Under the pieces are notes generated by a model that was not told the DNA's origin, did not search any database, and saw only the letters and a list, made by a program, of their open reading frames with translations. 64,000 nucleotides of DNA. Origin: Moorella sp. Hama-1. Its GTDB lineage: Bacteria > Bacillota > DSM-521 > Neomoorellales > Neomoorellaceae. The number at the start of each line of letters is the position of its first letter. Within the stretch, counting starts at the first letter, position 1. The stretch covers positions 2,848,501 to 2,912,500 of the forward strand of contig NZ_AP024620.1 in assembly GCF_023734095.1 (NCBI RefSeq). The letters run 5' to 3'. The position numbers were made by a program, and so were the translations under genes. Positions 25,548 through 34,068 of this stretch are shown piece after piece.

Positions 25548-25892
25548 CCCGCTCCACCCCCGCCATCAGTTCCCGAAAACCCTGCCTGACTTTCTTGCCG
25601 CCCCTGGCTCCATACAGCCGGGCTGAAAAGGAGGTGACGATGGACAGCAGGTCCCGCACCAGTTCCGATTGGGCGTCCTCCGGTTCCTTTTCCGCGATGG
25701 CGATTATTTCTACGCCGCAGTATTTTAGGTGCCGCTCAATGTATGCATAACCAAAACGGGCCAGCCGATCAGGGTATTCGATGAGCAGTTTTTTGTACTC
25801 CCCTTGTTCGGCCAATTTGAGGACATTCGCTAAACCCCGGCGTTTCTGGTTCAAGCCGCTGGCTACATCTGCTAATTCCGCTTTGATGGTAA

Positions 25893-27920
25893 CCCACATT
25901 CCGCAACCATAAAATGGATAGTTGCCAATAAATAACTATAACCTCTAGTGATGACAATGATGCCAAAAAGTGATGGTTAAAAGAAGATGATTTTTCCACT
26001 CCGTGTCGAACCTTAATATTGGTAAGTTACAAAGGAAAGGCGGCACGGGGATGAATTTGCAGTCCTTTCTGGAATCCTTTGCCCAATTGCCCCCGAAACT
26101 ACAGCAACGGTTAGCGGCGGAATTAAAAATTGATGTTGCTAAAGCGACTCCTGCTGGAGCAGTACTCATTGGCTTTTCTCTGACCCAAACATTCGGTGTA
26201 GGTGAAACCATTGATTATCTGCTCAGAGAAGAACATCTCTCGGTGCAGCAGATGCAAGATGAGCTAGCTCAGGGAGTAACTCCTCGAATTAGTACCGGGA
26301 CCGCTTGCGAAGTGCTCATTGCCGATATGCTGGGTTGTTACAAAAACCTAACCCGGCTTTATCACCTTGAAGAGGCCTGTGAAGCTTGGCGCGTCAGGGA
26401 TATCCTGGGCCTGCCGCCGGAGAAATTGAATGACGACCGGCTGGGGAGGGCCCTGGATACTATCGGTGATAACCCCACATTAATGGGAGACATTCTCCAA
26501 GCCCTGGTCTTAAAGGCAGCAGAACGTTTTGGCATCCCCCTCAATCGTTTTTACAACGATACTACCGCCATTCCGGTATGGGGGGAGAGGCAAGGTAATG
26601 ATAAGGTCCAATTTGGCCACGGCGGCTTGCCCGGTTTGCAACAGCTCATTCTGAACCTCACTATTCTGGCGGGACCATCGCTACCAGTGACGGCCGACAC
26701 CGATCCGGGCAACGTCCAGGGAGGTCCGGTATTTGGCCGCACCCTGACAGCGGTCTCCAAGCTAACCCGGGGTGAATTTGAAATCATCGTCGACCGCGGT
26801 ATTTTAAGCCACTACAACATGCACCTGATGCTTACAGAAAAACGCGCCTTCTTTATCGGGCCGCTGAAAGAGGAACTCTGCCGTTCCTGGCTTTTAGACA
26901 CCCTTCGGAGTGCAGGCGCAAACGCCTTTACTCCTATTGCCTACCGGTCCAAGGAAGAAGCCAGGAAGGGACAACCGTCCCATTATGAAGCCCTTGAGGC
27001 CACCTACTCCTTTCGCGTCGAATTAAATCGCCGCAAGCCCAGGGAGCCGAGGAAAAAGAAAGGCGAAAGGCGTTTTGCCGAATATACCATCCGGGCGGTG
27101 ATTTACCGGGACAACAAGAAAAAACAACGTGATGCCGAGCACAGGGCGAAAAATATAACCAAAGTGGAAGCCAGGCTCCAGGAACTACAGGGTAAACTCA
27201 ACAAACGCAACCTTTGCACTGTTACCGCCTGCCAAAGCCAGGTTCGGGAGATCTTCCGGGGATTGCCCGAACTGCGGCAAGCTTACAAGGTAACCGTAGA
27301 AACTAACGTCCACGGCGCCGTCACCCTTACCTGGGAAAAGGATGAAGAGGTGCTCCAAGAAGCCGCCCTGACAGATGGCCTCTTCGTTCTCCTGACCAAT
27401 CACCCTATTGAAGCAGTGGATGCCAACGAATTGCTAACCCGTTACCGGGGTCGCAACGACATTGAAATGAGCTACCGTTTCTTGAAAGGGGCCCTCGATC
27501 TGAACCAGATCTTTTTACGCAAGCCCAGCCGTGTTGACGCTTATTGTTACCTGAAAGTACTGGCCATGTTCGTCCTTAACCTGGCGCACTGGTTTTTAAC
27601 TAAGGAAGGCCAAAAGAAAATGACACCTCAGAAGTTACAGGAGGTATTGGGCAACACCACTATCGTCGAACAGCGCCTGGAACCCTTCGGCATCCGCCAC
27701 TGGGTCGGAACTAATGTAACGGAGCCTATCCGTATTCTTATTGAACTGTTTCATTTACCCGATCCGGTGGCCATTGTAGAAGCTATCAATGCTGCTATCG
27801 ATTACTACCAGATCCTTAATCAATGGAGCCAAAAAGTGGGACGTAGCTGTTGAAAGTACTTGCTAAGTTTAGACCTGGAATAAATTCCTAATTTGGTGAT
27901 CTTGCCCTGCGAAATATGGG
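25893..27920 (+). mobile_element. IS1634-type (IS4 superfamily) insertion sequence inside tnpA
   Basis: A 2028-bp element. Ends are imperfect 13-bp inverted repeats: CCCACATTCCGCA on the left and CCCATATTTCGCA read inward from the right. It is flanked by the direct repeat ATGGTAA (25886-25892 and 27921-27927), or GATGGTAA if the outermost base is shared. One transposase gene fills it. Confidence 0.92.
26051..27853 (+). CDS. DDE transposase, IS1634/DUF4277 type
   Basis: A transposase of 600 residues from ATG 26051 (an in-frame ATG at 26003 adds 16). The N-terminal domain has FGVGETIDYLLREE, typical of DUF4277. The catalytic triad is visible as NRFYNDTTAIPVWGE (Asp), EIIVDRGILSHYN (Asp) and RNDIEMSYRFLKGALDLN (Glu, the Y-x-x-FK-like IS4 signature). 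The long beta-rich insert before the Glu is usual for the family. The frame is intact, so the element may still be active. It is in opposite orientation to the tnpA it interrupts. Confidence 0.93.
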   Translation: MNLQSFLESFAQLPPKLQQRLAAELKIDVAKATPAGAVLIGFSLTQTFGVGETIDYLLREEHLSVQQMQDELAQGVTPRISTGTACEVLIADMLGCYKNLTRLYHLEEACEAWRVRDILGLPPEKLNDDRLGRALDTIGDNPTLMGDILQALVLKAAERFGIPLNRFYNDTTAIPVWGERQGNDKVQFGHGGLPGLQQLILNLTILAGPSLPVTADTDPGNVQGGPVFGRTLTAVSKLTRGEFEIIVDRGILSHYNMHLMLTEKRAFFIGPLKEELCRSWLLDTLRSAGANAFTPIAYRSKEEARKGQPSHYEALEATYSFRVELNRRKPREPRKKKGERRFAEYTIRAVIYRDNKKKQRDAEHRAKNITKVEARLQELQGKLNKRNLCTVTACQSQVREIFRGLPELRQAYKVTVETNVHGAVTLTWEKDEEVLQEAALTDGLFVLLTNHPIEAVDANELLTRYRGRNDIEMSYRFLKGALDLNQIFLRKPSRVDAYCYLKVLAMFVLNLAHWFLTKEGQKKMTPQKLQEVLGNTTIVEQRLEPFGIRHWVGTNVTEPIRILIELFHLPDPVAIVEAINAAIDYYQILNQWSQKVGRSC

Positions 27921-28261
27921 ATGGTAAAGTTGTGTTCCTGGGCATATTGGCGCAGCCGGTCCATCTGCCGGTCCAGGTTGCCGGCGTCGGCCTGCTTTTT
28001 TGTGGATACCCGGGCGTAAAGCACAACCGCTTCCGGTTCACGGAATAACTGACCGGAAGACAACAGCCGGTTCAATTCGTCCATGGAGTACCGGCGTTGT
28101 CCGCCAGGCAAACGAACGGGTTTGATCAAACCCTGCTTCTCCCAATTACGCAGGCTGTTCGGGTGAACGCCCAATTTTTTTGCTGCTTTGCTGATGGTTA
28201 ACAGTTCCATGATTCTATGGTAGCATTTTTGTTATGTTTTGTCAATATTTATTGACCTGTC

Positions 28262-29703
28262 TTGTCACCGGACAGTGATATTGTCACCCTATAAGCGGAC
28301 AGCGATAATGTCACTATGAGAGGAGAAATCTTTTTGAGTGCCAAAGAGTCGCGTAGGGTGTTTGTCATCGAGCAAGCCGTTAACGGCAAAATCACTAACC
28401 GGCAGGCTGCCGAGGTCCTGGACTTAAGTGAACGCCAGGTCATCCGCTTGAAGGAGAGGATGGAAGCTGAAGGTGTTGCGGGCCTGGCTCATAAAAACAG
28501 AGGTCGGATTCCTAAGCAGGCTGCGCCTAAAGAAACTAGAGAAAAGGTGGTCATGTTGGCCCGGGGCCCTCTTCGTGATGCTAGCTGCCAGCAGGTGGCT
28601 GAGCTCCTGGAGGAGTTCTATGAGACCATTCTTTCGGCTAAGACCGTGGGCCGGATCTTGAAGGAGGCTGGTATTCCTCTGGCTCATACCCACAGGGCGC
28701 CCAAGCGCCAGAAGTCGCGTGACCGCATGCCCCAGGAGGGCCTCCTTTCCCAGATCGACGCCAGTCCCTTCGCCTGGCTGGAGGATCGCGGCCCGGAGCT
28801 TGCTTTGCACGGTTCCATCGACGATGCCACTGGCAAGGTTCAGGGGCTACATTTTGAACTCCACGAGTGCCTCCACGGTTACTTGCAGCTGCTGTCCCAG
28901 GTGGTGCAGAATTGCGGCGTGCCCAGGAGCCTATACTCTGACCGCCACACTATCTTCTTTTCCCCTAAGGGGGACAGGCTCTCGATCGAGGAGGAACTGG
29001 CCGGCCAGACTGCCCCTTTAACCCAGTTCGGCCGGGCCATCTCTGAGCTGGGGATTAATCATATTAAGGCCCGTTCACCACAGGCCAAGGGGCGCATAGA
29101 GCGCCTCTGGGGCACCCTCCAGGGCCGCCTGATGATTGAACTCCGCCTGGCTGGTATCTCTACCCTGGAGGCGGCTAATGCCTTCCTGCCGGGCTTTAGG
29201 GAGAGGTTTAACCGGCGTTTCACCGTTGCCCCTGCTGACCCGGCACCGGCTTACGCCCCTTGTCCGCCACCGGCTAGGTTGAAGCAAATCCTTTCGACGC
29301 GTGAGGATCGCAAGGCGTCCCGCGGTTCTTCTATCTCCTATCTGGGCCGCACTTACCAACTGGTGGATACTAAGGGCGCTGTCGTTCCTTTGCAGCCACG
29401 GTCGACTGTTGAGGTGCTGACGCATCTGGATGGTTCTTTTAGCGCCCTCTACGGTGGTAATTACTTCGCACTGCAGGAGTTTACCCCGGCTCTCCCGGTG
29501 AGGGCTGAAGAACCTAAAAAGGCTCCTGCCAGTAAGGCTCATACTCCGGCCCCAGACCATCCCTGGCGCCGGATACCTATTAACCAGACCAAAAAAGCGA
29601 TGCCTTTACCTATGGATAATTCCTTGCCCCTTACTCAAGAGGGGTGACATTTTCTCTGTCCCATTAAGGTGTTTTTATAGTGACATTTTCATTGTCCCTT
29701 GAC
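28262..29703 (+). mobile_element. ISNCY/IS1202-type insertion sequence
   Basis: A 1442-bp element between 17-bp direct repeats ATATTTATTGACCTGTC (28245-28261 and 29704-29720). Long target duplications are a mark of the IS1202 group. Each end bears two related sites: GGACAGTGATATTGTCAC and GGACAGCGATAATGTCAC on the left, and GTGACATTTTC-TCTGTCCC and GTGACATTTTC-ATTGTCCC on the right, likely transposase binding sites. It landed at the 3' end of the AbiEii-type gene. Confidence 0.88.
28316..29647 (+). CDS. ISNCY-family transposase (rve-type DDE integrase)
   Basis: A 443-residue transposase. N-terminal helix-turn-helix (KITNRQAAEVLDLSERQVIR), a second one (AKTVGRILKEAGIP), then the DDE core: LLSQIDASPFAWLED (Asp), SLYSDRHTIFF (Asp) and ARSPQAKGRIERLWGTLQG (Glu). 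The C-terminal part is Pro/Ala-rich. ATG 28316 is in frame, but TTG 28334 (18 bases on) has a better placed GGAG. The frame is complete and the element probably functional. Confidence 0.93.
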   Translation: MRGEIFLSAKESRRVFVIEQAVNGKITNRQAAEVLDLSERQVIRLKERMEAEGVAGLAHKNRGRIPKQAAPKETREKVVMLARGPLRDASCQQVAELLEEFYETILSAKTVGRILKEAGIPLAHTHRAPKRQKSRDRMPQEGLLSQIDASPFAWLEDRGPELALHGSIDDATGKVQGLHFELHECLHGYLQLLSQVVQNCGVPRSLYSDRHTIFFSPKGDRLSIEEELAGQTAPLTQFGRAISELGINHIKARSPQAKGRIERLWGTLQGRLMIELRLAGISTLEAANAFLPGFRERFNRRFTVAPADPAPAYAPCPPPARLKQILSTREDRKASRGSSISYLGRTYQLVDTKGAVVPLQPRSTVEVLTHLDGSFSALYGGNYFALQEFTPALPVRAEEPKKAPASKAHTPAPDHPWRRIPINQTKKAMPLPMDNSLPLTQEG

Positions 29704-30363
29704 ATATTTATTGACCTGTCGGTAGCTGCTACAAACCTCCCACATTGCCCGTAAAAAAGCCGCAAAAAGCGCCGGTGCCTTTTCCGCCAGGCCTCCCGTT
29801 CTCACCTGCAACTGTTCCACTTCAGTGCTGAAAGCCGGCTGCAGCCTTTCCCACCGCCGCTGGAGGGCAGTGAGGCGCGGTGCCAGCACCGTGGCGGCCG
29901 CCAGGAGGTCTTCCCTCCTGGCCTGAAACACTGCTGCCGTATCTACTACGTCCCTGGCCCTCACCGTCTCGGCGCGGTAAAATAGTTTCTTAACAACTAT
30001 TTCCTCCGGCGTTTCCACGCGCACTTTTTCCCCTTCCAGGTCTTTTAGCGTCCAGGGGTGAGGAGTAAGGAAAGGGGCGAGAATAAAGTCTATCTCACCC
30101 TCCGGGTACTTGAGTTTCAGGAAACTGGAGCCTTCGCTATAGTCAGACACCTCTGCCGCCACTTCTTTATTCAGACGCGGCGTGAGGAGGGTCAGGAGCT
30201 GGGCGTCGCTTAAGAATATATCAATATCACGGCTCTCCCGGTGGTGCAGGAAAAGGGCCAGGGCCGTACCGCCGCCGAAAGTCCATTCATCAGGAGTAAT
30301 ATTCCGGCCCGCCAGCATCTTTAAGGCTATACGAAAGAGCTCACGCCACGGTTCAACGGGCAT
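29689..30363 (-). CDS. AbiEii-type nucleotidyltransferase, putative type IV toxin
   Basis: About 224 residues from ATG 30363 (an in-frame ATG at 30381 exists). The core motif FGGGTALALFLHHRESRDID combines the GG-x-T and D-x-D metal-binding residues of AbiEii/MNT toxins, which transfer nucleotides to tRNA or other targets. LAPFLTPH and TPEEIVVKKLFYR are also typical. Its start overlaps the small upstream gene, likely the antidote or partner. The ISNCY element inserted over its stop codon: the original end was at a TGA after VNKY, and the present end adds VKGQ from the element. So it remains whole. Part of the defence island. Confidence 0.85.
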   Translation of the reverse strand: MPVEPWRELFRIALKMLAGRNITPDEWTFGGGTALALFLHHRESRDIDIFLSDAQLLTLLTPRLNKEVAAEVSDYSEGSSFLKLKYPEGEIDFILAPFLTPHPWTLKDLEGEKVRVETPEEIVVKKLFYRAETVRARDVVDTAAVFQARREDLLAAATVLAPRLTALQRRWERLQPAFSTEVEQLQVRTGGLAEKAPALFAAFLRAMWEVCSSYRQVNKYVKGQ

Positions 30364-30619
30364 AGGCCAGCATCTCCTCAAGCTCAGGGTTGGGGTAAAA
30401 GTCTTTTATATAGGTCAGGTAATAACGTTTCAGTACATGATCGGCAATGTCATGGCGGGCGGCAAAGCGATCTATGTCCTGGAGGGGTACATCAACAAAA
30501 AAACTATAAACCTGGGCCGTATACTCCGGCGGGAATTCCATGGCTTTAATCATCCCGGCCAGCGCTTCTTCCGGCAACCGCTTCCTGGTGCTGGCATTGA
30601 TTGTCGTTTCGATGGTCAT
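30353..30619 (-). CDS. small partner of the AbiEii-type toxin, putative antitoxin
   Basis: An 88-residue, mostly helical acidic protein (MTIETTINASTRKRLPEEAL, DIADHVLKRYYLTYIKDFYP). The 3' end overlaps the toxin-like gene by 11-29 bp, so they are co-translated, with GGGTGAGG upstream as RBS. I do not recognise the family and see no DNA-binding motif; an antitoxin role is inferred from gene order alone. Confidence 0.65.
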   Translation of the reverse strand: MTIETTINASTRKRLPEEALAGMIKAMEFPPEYTAQVYSFFVDVPLQDIDRFAARHDIADHVLKRYYLTYIKDFYPNPELEEMLAYAR

Positions 30620-30832
30620 AAAATCCTCACCCTGTTATTAAACCCTGCCTTCAGGCTGTCAGATTGCTAACTGCTTTCAGGATATCTGCTTAACCCCTTA
30701 AGGTGATTTTAATAAAAGGTAGTTCATAAATTAAATCAAACCCTATCATACGCCTAACCGTACTCCTGTACCTCTTCGCTCTTCTATATCCAATTCTCGA
30801 CGTGAGGTATGGGCTATCAGTATTTCCCTATC

Positions 30833-31207
30833 TCAGCCGTCACCGGCCAGTTGCCTTTCACTGGCCTTTAGATAATCATGGTTTGGCTGTTCCCGGACCT
30901 CTTGCCCCGGATGAATCCCTTCCCGGAGTACTTTAGCTTCACTCCCGGCCAACTCCCGGTTGTTTTCCCATTCTTGTTTGTTCCTTGGTGACTCGTCTTC
31001 CTCTTCCACCCATTCCTTACGTAGTTCAGCCGCCAGGCGAATTACTTTTTCCACCAACGGCGTCAGTTGCGGTGCAGTACCGGAAGGGACTGAAGGGGCT
31101 AAGCCCTCGCTAATCATCCTGGCTTCCAGCTCCGAATCTTCCTTCAACATATCCTCGCCTTCAGGGGGGATATCCATCTGCTTCAAGCGATCAAATACCA
31201 CTTGCAT
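30833..31207 (-). CDS. hypothetical acidic protein at the edge of the BREX locus
   Basis: A 124-residue, highly charged protein with AAAGGAGGGG upstream of ATG 31207. It starts MQVVFDRLKQMDIPPEG; residues 45-75 (LTPLVEKVIRLAAELRKEW) form a likely helix; the C-terminal part is Glu/Arg/Asn-rich and probably disordered. No known family recognised. It lies 117 bp after the last BREX gene on the same strand and could be an accessory. The stretch 30620-30832 shows no gene. Confidence 0.6.
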   Translation of the reverse strand: MQVVFDRLKQMDIPPEGEDMLKEDSELEARMISEGLAPSVPSGTAPQLTPLVEKVIRLAAELRKEWVEEEDESPRNKQEWENNRELAGSEAKVLREGIHPGQEVREQPNHDYLKASERQLAGDG

Positions 31208-31324
31208 AGCCCCTCCTTTAACAATATCTCTTTCTTATGGATGAAATTTACAACGCACATCTATCCATGAGTATACAATCATGTTTATAGGTATTCAAGG
31301 TTATGCGTACTCATTTTATACCAG

Positions 31325-32065
31325 TTATACCAGCATCACCATATCCTCATCCAGCCCCTGTTTATAAAGAGCAAGCCTGCCGCTGCTTTCCAGGGAACGC
31401 GGGGAGGGGTTGCCCAGGGAAAAGGGGAACAGGGCCGGGGAAGCCAAAACCTGGCGCAAGGGCAGCATACCGGAGCCGCCGGCCCGCAGGGTTGCTTCCA
31501 CCAGCCACGCCGCCAGCCCCTCGTCCCGGACCGGCCTTACCGGCGCGGCTTCATAAAGCCCCTTTTCCAGTGTCTCGCCAAGGACCTGCCAGTCGATAAA
31601 GCAGCGCAGTACCCGCCGGGCGGCCCGCGCTACCGTTTCTCGCTCACCCAGCTGCTCCCGCACCCGTCGCTGGACCTGGGCCGCCGCCACCCTCCCCTGC
31701 AACTTTTGCAGCCTGCCGGCGGCTTCGGCGACAATGGCTACAAAGGGATAGACAGCCATGGTCATACCCCAGTGGAGAGCCAGGTGGTCCTCCGGCGGTA
31801 GCTCCCTGAGGAACCTCAAGCCGTCGTCGCGCAAACCCTGGAGCTGAGCCGGTACGGTAACCCAAACTTTCATGAGAATACTGATGGCCTTTTCCCGGTT
31901 GCCACGCTCAGCCGTCCCACCTATCGACAGGCGCTCCCGCAGGAGTTCCTGCAGTCCATTGACGATTTCCTGCCGCCCGTACCCGGCCAGGTATAAAAGC
32001 GCCGTCCGCTCCAGCCATTCCAGCTGGATGCGCTGGCTGAAACCAACAGTTACATTACGATTCAT
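31325..32065 (-). CDS. brxA: last gene of the type 3 BREX operon, BrxA-like
   Basis: A 246-residue, mainly helical protein (ERTALLYLAGYGRQEIVNGL, LALHWGMTMAVYPFVAIVAE). Length, helical content and the place at the end of a brxF-brxC-pglX-brxHII-pglZ operon fit BrxA (DUF1819 type, a DNA-binding helical protein). Sequence similarity to BrxA is not obvious by eye, so the name rests mostly on position. It overlaps pglZ by four bases (ATGA), which ties its translation to pglZ. Confidence 0.7.
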   Translation of the reverse strand: MNRNVTVGFSQRIQLEWLERTALLYLAGYGRQEIVNGLQELLRERLSIGGTAERGNREKAISILMKVWVTVPAQLQGLRDDGLRFLRELPPEDHLALHWGMTMAVYPFVAIVAEAAGRLQKLQGRVAAAQVQRRVREQLGERETVARAARRVLRCFIDWQVLGETLEKGLYEAAPVRPVRDEGLAAWLVEATLRAGGSGMLPLRQVLASPALFPFSLGNPSPRSLESSGRLALYKQGLDEDMVMLV

Positions 32066-34068
32066 ACTTGCCTCCGTTCCAGGTGGATAAAGGGTACGAT
32101 GACTTCTTCAATAGAAATCCCGCCGTGGGCGACGATTCTCTCGTCCTGGCGGACAAAGGCCTTCCGGGGTGGCGCCAGGAGGGGCAGGTAGTCTTCCGGC
32201 AGGCCCAGGGGCGGCCAGGCGATGCTCCCGGGAAATTGATCTTCCACCTGTTTTCGTAGTATCTCGCTCGGATAAACCCTGGCGCGTTCTCCCCGCAGTT
32301 CCGCTGTCACGCCCTCGCCGGGCACCCCGCAACCGCCGGCCTCGATGTTCCCATGATCCGAAGTCAGGTAGACATCAAAACCCCGGGCCCAAAGGAGCTC
32401 CAGCAACCCGGACAGGTAACCCTCCTCCGCCCACTGGCGGACCTGGTTATGCATCCCGGCGGTCCCCAGTTGCATGCCGTGCATAATCTTATCAACCTTA
32501 TTTATTACCAGTCCCAGGACCCGCAGCCGCGGCTCCCCGGCCAGGATGTCCACTTCACCGGGATCACCATCCCCCAATACTTTCATATAACCGATCTCAG
32601 CTCTGGCCAGCCCCTGATTAATCCAGAACTGATTCCACAGGGCCGGTTCCCGCGCGGTGGTATAAATGCCCTCGCCCAGATAAAAGGGGGGCCGGCCAGC
32701 ATAGGCCGCCTGGCGGGAAACGGCCGTCAGGGTTGGCAGCCAGGCAAAGACACCCTCCTCCTGCCACCACCACCCGGAGGTCCTGGCAGCCAGCACCTGC
32801 CTTATTATCACCCACTGGTCAAAGGCCAACCCATCAATAAGTACCAGGGCCGCCCTTGCTGTTCTAGTTCCCGTCATGTTTCTGGCAAGGGCGCGAGGGA
32901 TATGGTGTACCATCACCGGCGGTATGGCCGGCTGATTATAAAGGCCGGCGTAGCGCTGTAGGACCCAGGCCAGAAAGGCGGCGTCCACCCTGGCCAGCAG
33001 GGCCTGAAAGCGTTCCCCTATATCCGGATAGTCCGCCATATGACCTGCAAACCGCAATACCACCAGTTCGGCCCAGGTACGGGCAAAGCCCACCCACTCC
33101 TGGTGCCGGGCCGTTATGCCTGGTAAGGCCTCCTTAGCTTTCTCCAGGAGGCCGTTAATGCGGCGTAGCCAATCGGCACCAGGATCAATGCGGAGCCCGG
33201 CGGCTATCCACTTCTCTTGCACCAGGAAAGCCTGGGGATGGGCCACAGGTTGCAGGTAACCCTCCAGGAAGAGGTTATCCAGATAAACCCGCACGTCGTC
33301 ATGGTCAAAGGGAAGGTCGATGGGTCCCGGGATAGAGGGGTGGTAGACCGCCCGGTTTTCCGCGGCGCGGCTGTCCGCCGCCATTACCCGGTGGTCCAGA
33401 AAGGCCGGCCACCGCTCCTGTAAAAAGGCGAAAAAGGCGCCCCGGTCGGGGATAATCATCTCCAGGGGCCAATCCCGGAAGCGCCCGCTCAGGCGCAAAA
33501 TCTGAATAATCCTTTCATCGAGTAGGGGCGGCAACCGCCGGCCCCGGTAGTGATGTCTGAGGAGTACCCGCAACAGGTCCTGGGGCTCCTTAATCAGCTC
33601 CGGGGCAATCTCGAAAACATACCGGAGAATAAAATCCTTGGTGGCATTGTCCCCCAGGGGCTGCGGGTTATATAAAACCTGCGCCCGGTAAAGGGCGTCC
33701 AGGTCACCCCGGTCCAGGTTGCTGACCACCGGGTAGCTCAGGTTGGGAAAGAGATCACCCAGGGTGAAGGATAATTTGCGGCTGTTTTGCCAGAGGTCGT
33801 AAGGCAGGGTGCAGGGGTCCAGGTTAAGTACCTGCAGGGCTACCACCGTATCCCCAGCCTCCCCCCTGTCCCACCGGGAACGATAATGGGATTCATAGGC
33901 CAGGCGGAAAGCAACATTATCCTCAAAGGTAAGCAAATCAAAGCCCCGCTCCCTGAGGGCGGCGAGTATCTCTTCCTCCACCAGAAGGCCGTCGGGATCC
34001 GCCACCAGGGTAAGGCGGTCGGCCCGGGAGGTGAATTCCTGCAAAATCTGGTCCCGCCAGCTTGCCAT
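32062..34068 (-). CDS. pglZ: BREX type 3 alkaline-phosphatase-like protein PglZ
   Basis: 668 residues. The C-terminal PglZ domain is an alkaline-phosphatase-superfamily fold: RAALVLIDGLAFDQWVIIRQ carries the first metal-binding Asp, VYLTSDHGNIEAGGCG the later Asp-His pair, and ERIVAHGGISIEEVIVPFI the last His. The N-terminal half is the helical region of PglZ proteins. PglZ is needed for BREX defence and for host methylation. The start codon abuts the brxHII stop with no gap, and the end overlaps the brxA-like gene. All metal ligands appear present, so it should be functional. Confidence 0.93.
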   Translation of the reverse strand: MASWRDQILQEFTSRADRLTLVADPDGLLVEEEILAALRERGFDLLTFEDNVAFRLAYESHYRSRWDRGEAGDTVVALQVLNLDPCTLPYDLWQNSRKLSFTLGDLFPNLSYPVVSNLDRGDLDALYRAQVLYNPQPLGDNATKDFILRYVFEIAPELIKEPQDLLRVLLRHHYRGRRLPPLLDERIIQILRLSGRFRDWPLEMIIPDRGAFFAFLQERWPAFLDHRVMAADSRAAENRAVYHPSIPGPIDLPFDHDDVRVYLDNLFLEGYLQPVAHPQAFLVQEKWIAAGLRIDPGADWLRRINGLLEKAKEALPGITARHQEWVGFARTWAELVVLRFAGHMADYPDIGERFQALLARVDAAFLAWVLQRYAGLYNQPAIPPVMVHHIPRALARNMTGTRTARAALVLIDGLAFDQWVIIRQVLAARTSGWWWQEEGVFAWLPTLTAVSRQAAYAGRPPFYLGEGIYTTAREPALWNQFWINQGLARAEIGYMKVLGDGDPGEVDILAGEPRLRVLGLVINKVDKIMHGMQLGTAGMHNQVRQWAEEGYLSGLLELLWARGFDVYLTSDHGNIEAGGCGVPGEGVTAELRGERARVYPSEILRKQVEDQFPGSIAWPPLGLPEDYLPLLAPPRKAFVRQDERIVAHGGISIEEVIVPFIHLERRQV

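Larger units (their letters stand above)
25519..28210 (-). pseudogene. tnpA: IS607 serine recombinase TnpA, interrupted by an IS
   Basis: The 5' piece (28210 to 27920) encodes a MerR-like helix-turn-helix (TISKAAKKLGVHPNSLRNWE) and the catalytic start VVLYARVSTKKQADAGNLDR with the nucleophile Ser. The 3' piece (25892 to 25519) encodes ADVASGLNQKRRGL, LLIEYPDRLARFG and LLSIVTSFSARLYG. If the inserted element and one copy of the duplication are removed, the two join in frame through HNFTI-KAELADV, giving a normal TnpA of about 215 residues. So the gene was intact until the insertion and is now dead. Confidence 0.9.
23560..28244 (-). mobile_element. IS607-family element, split by a second IS
   Basis: It is made of tnpA (serine recombinase, now in two pieces at 25519-25892 and 27920-28210) and tnpB (23841-25547), which overlap by 29 bp as in other IS607 elements, plus a structured region after tnpB. 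A complete IS1634-type element (25893-27920) sits inside tnpA. IS607 elements have no terminal repeats, so the outer limits given here are estimates: the left lies between the DUF401 fragment and the structured region, the right between the tnpA start and the ISNCY element. Confidence 0.8.
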
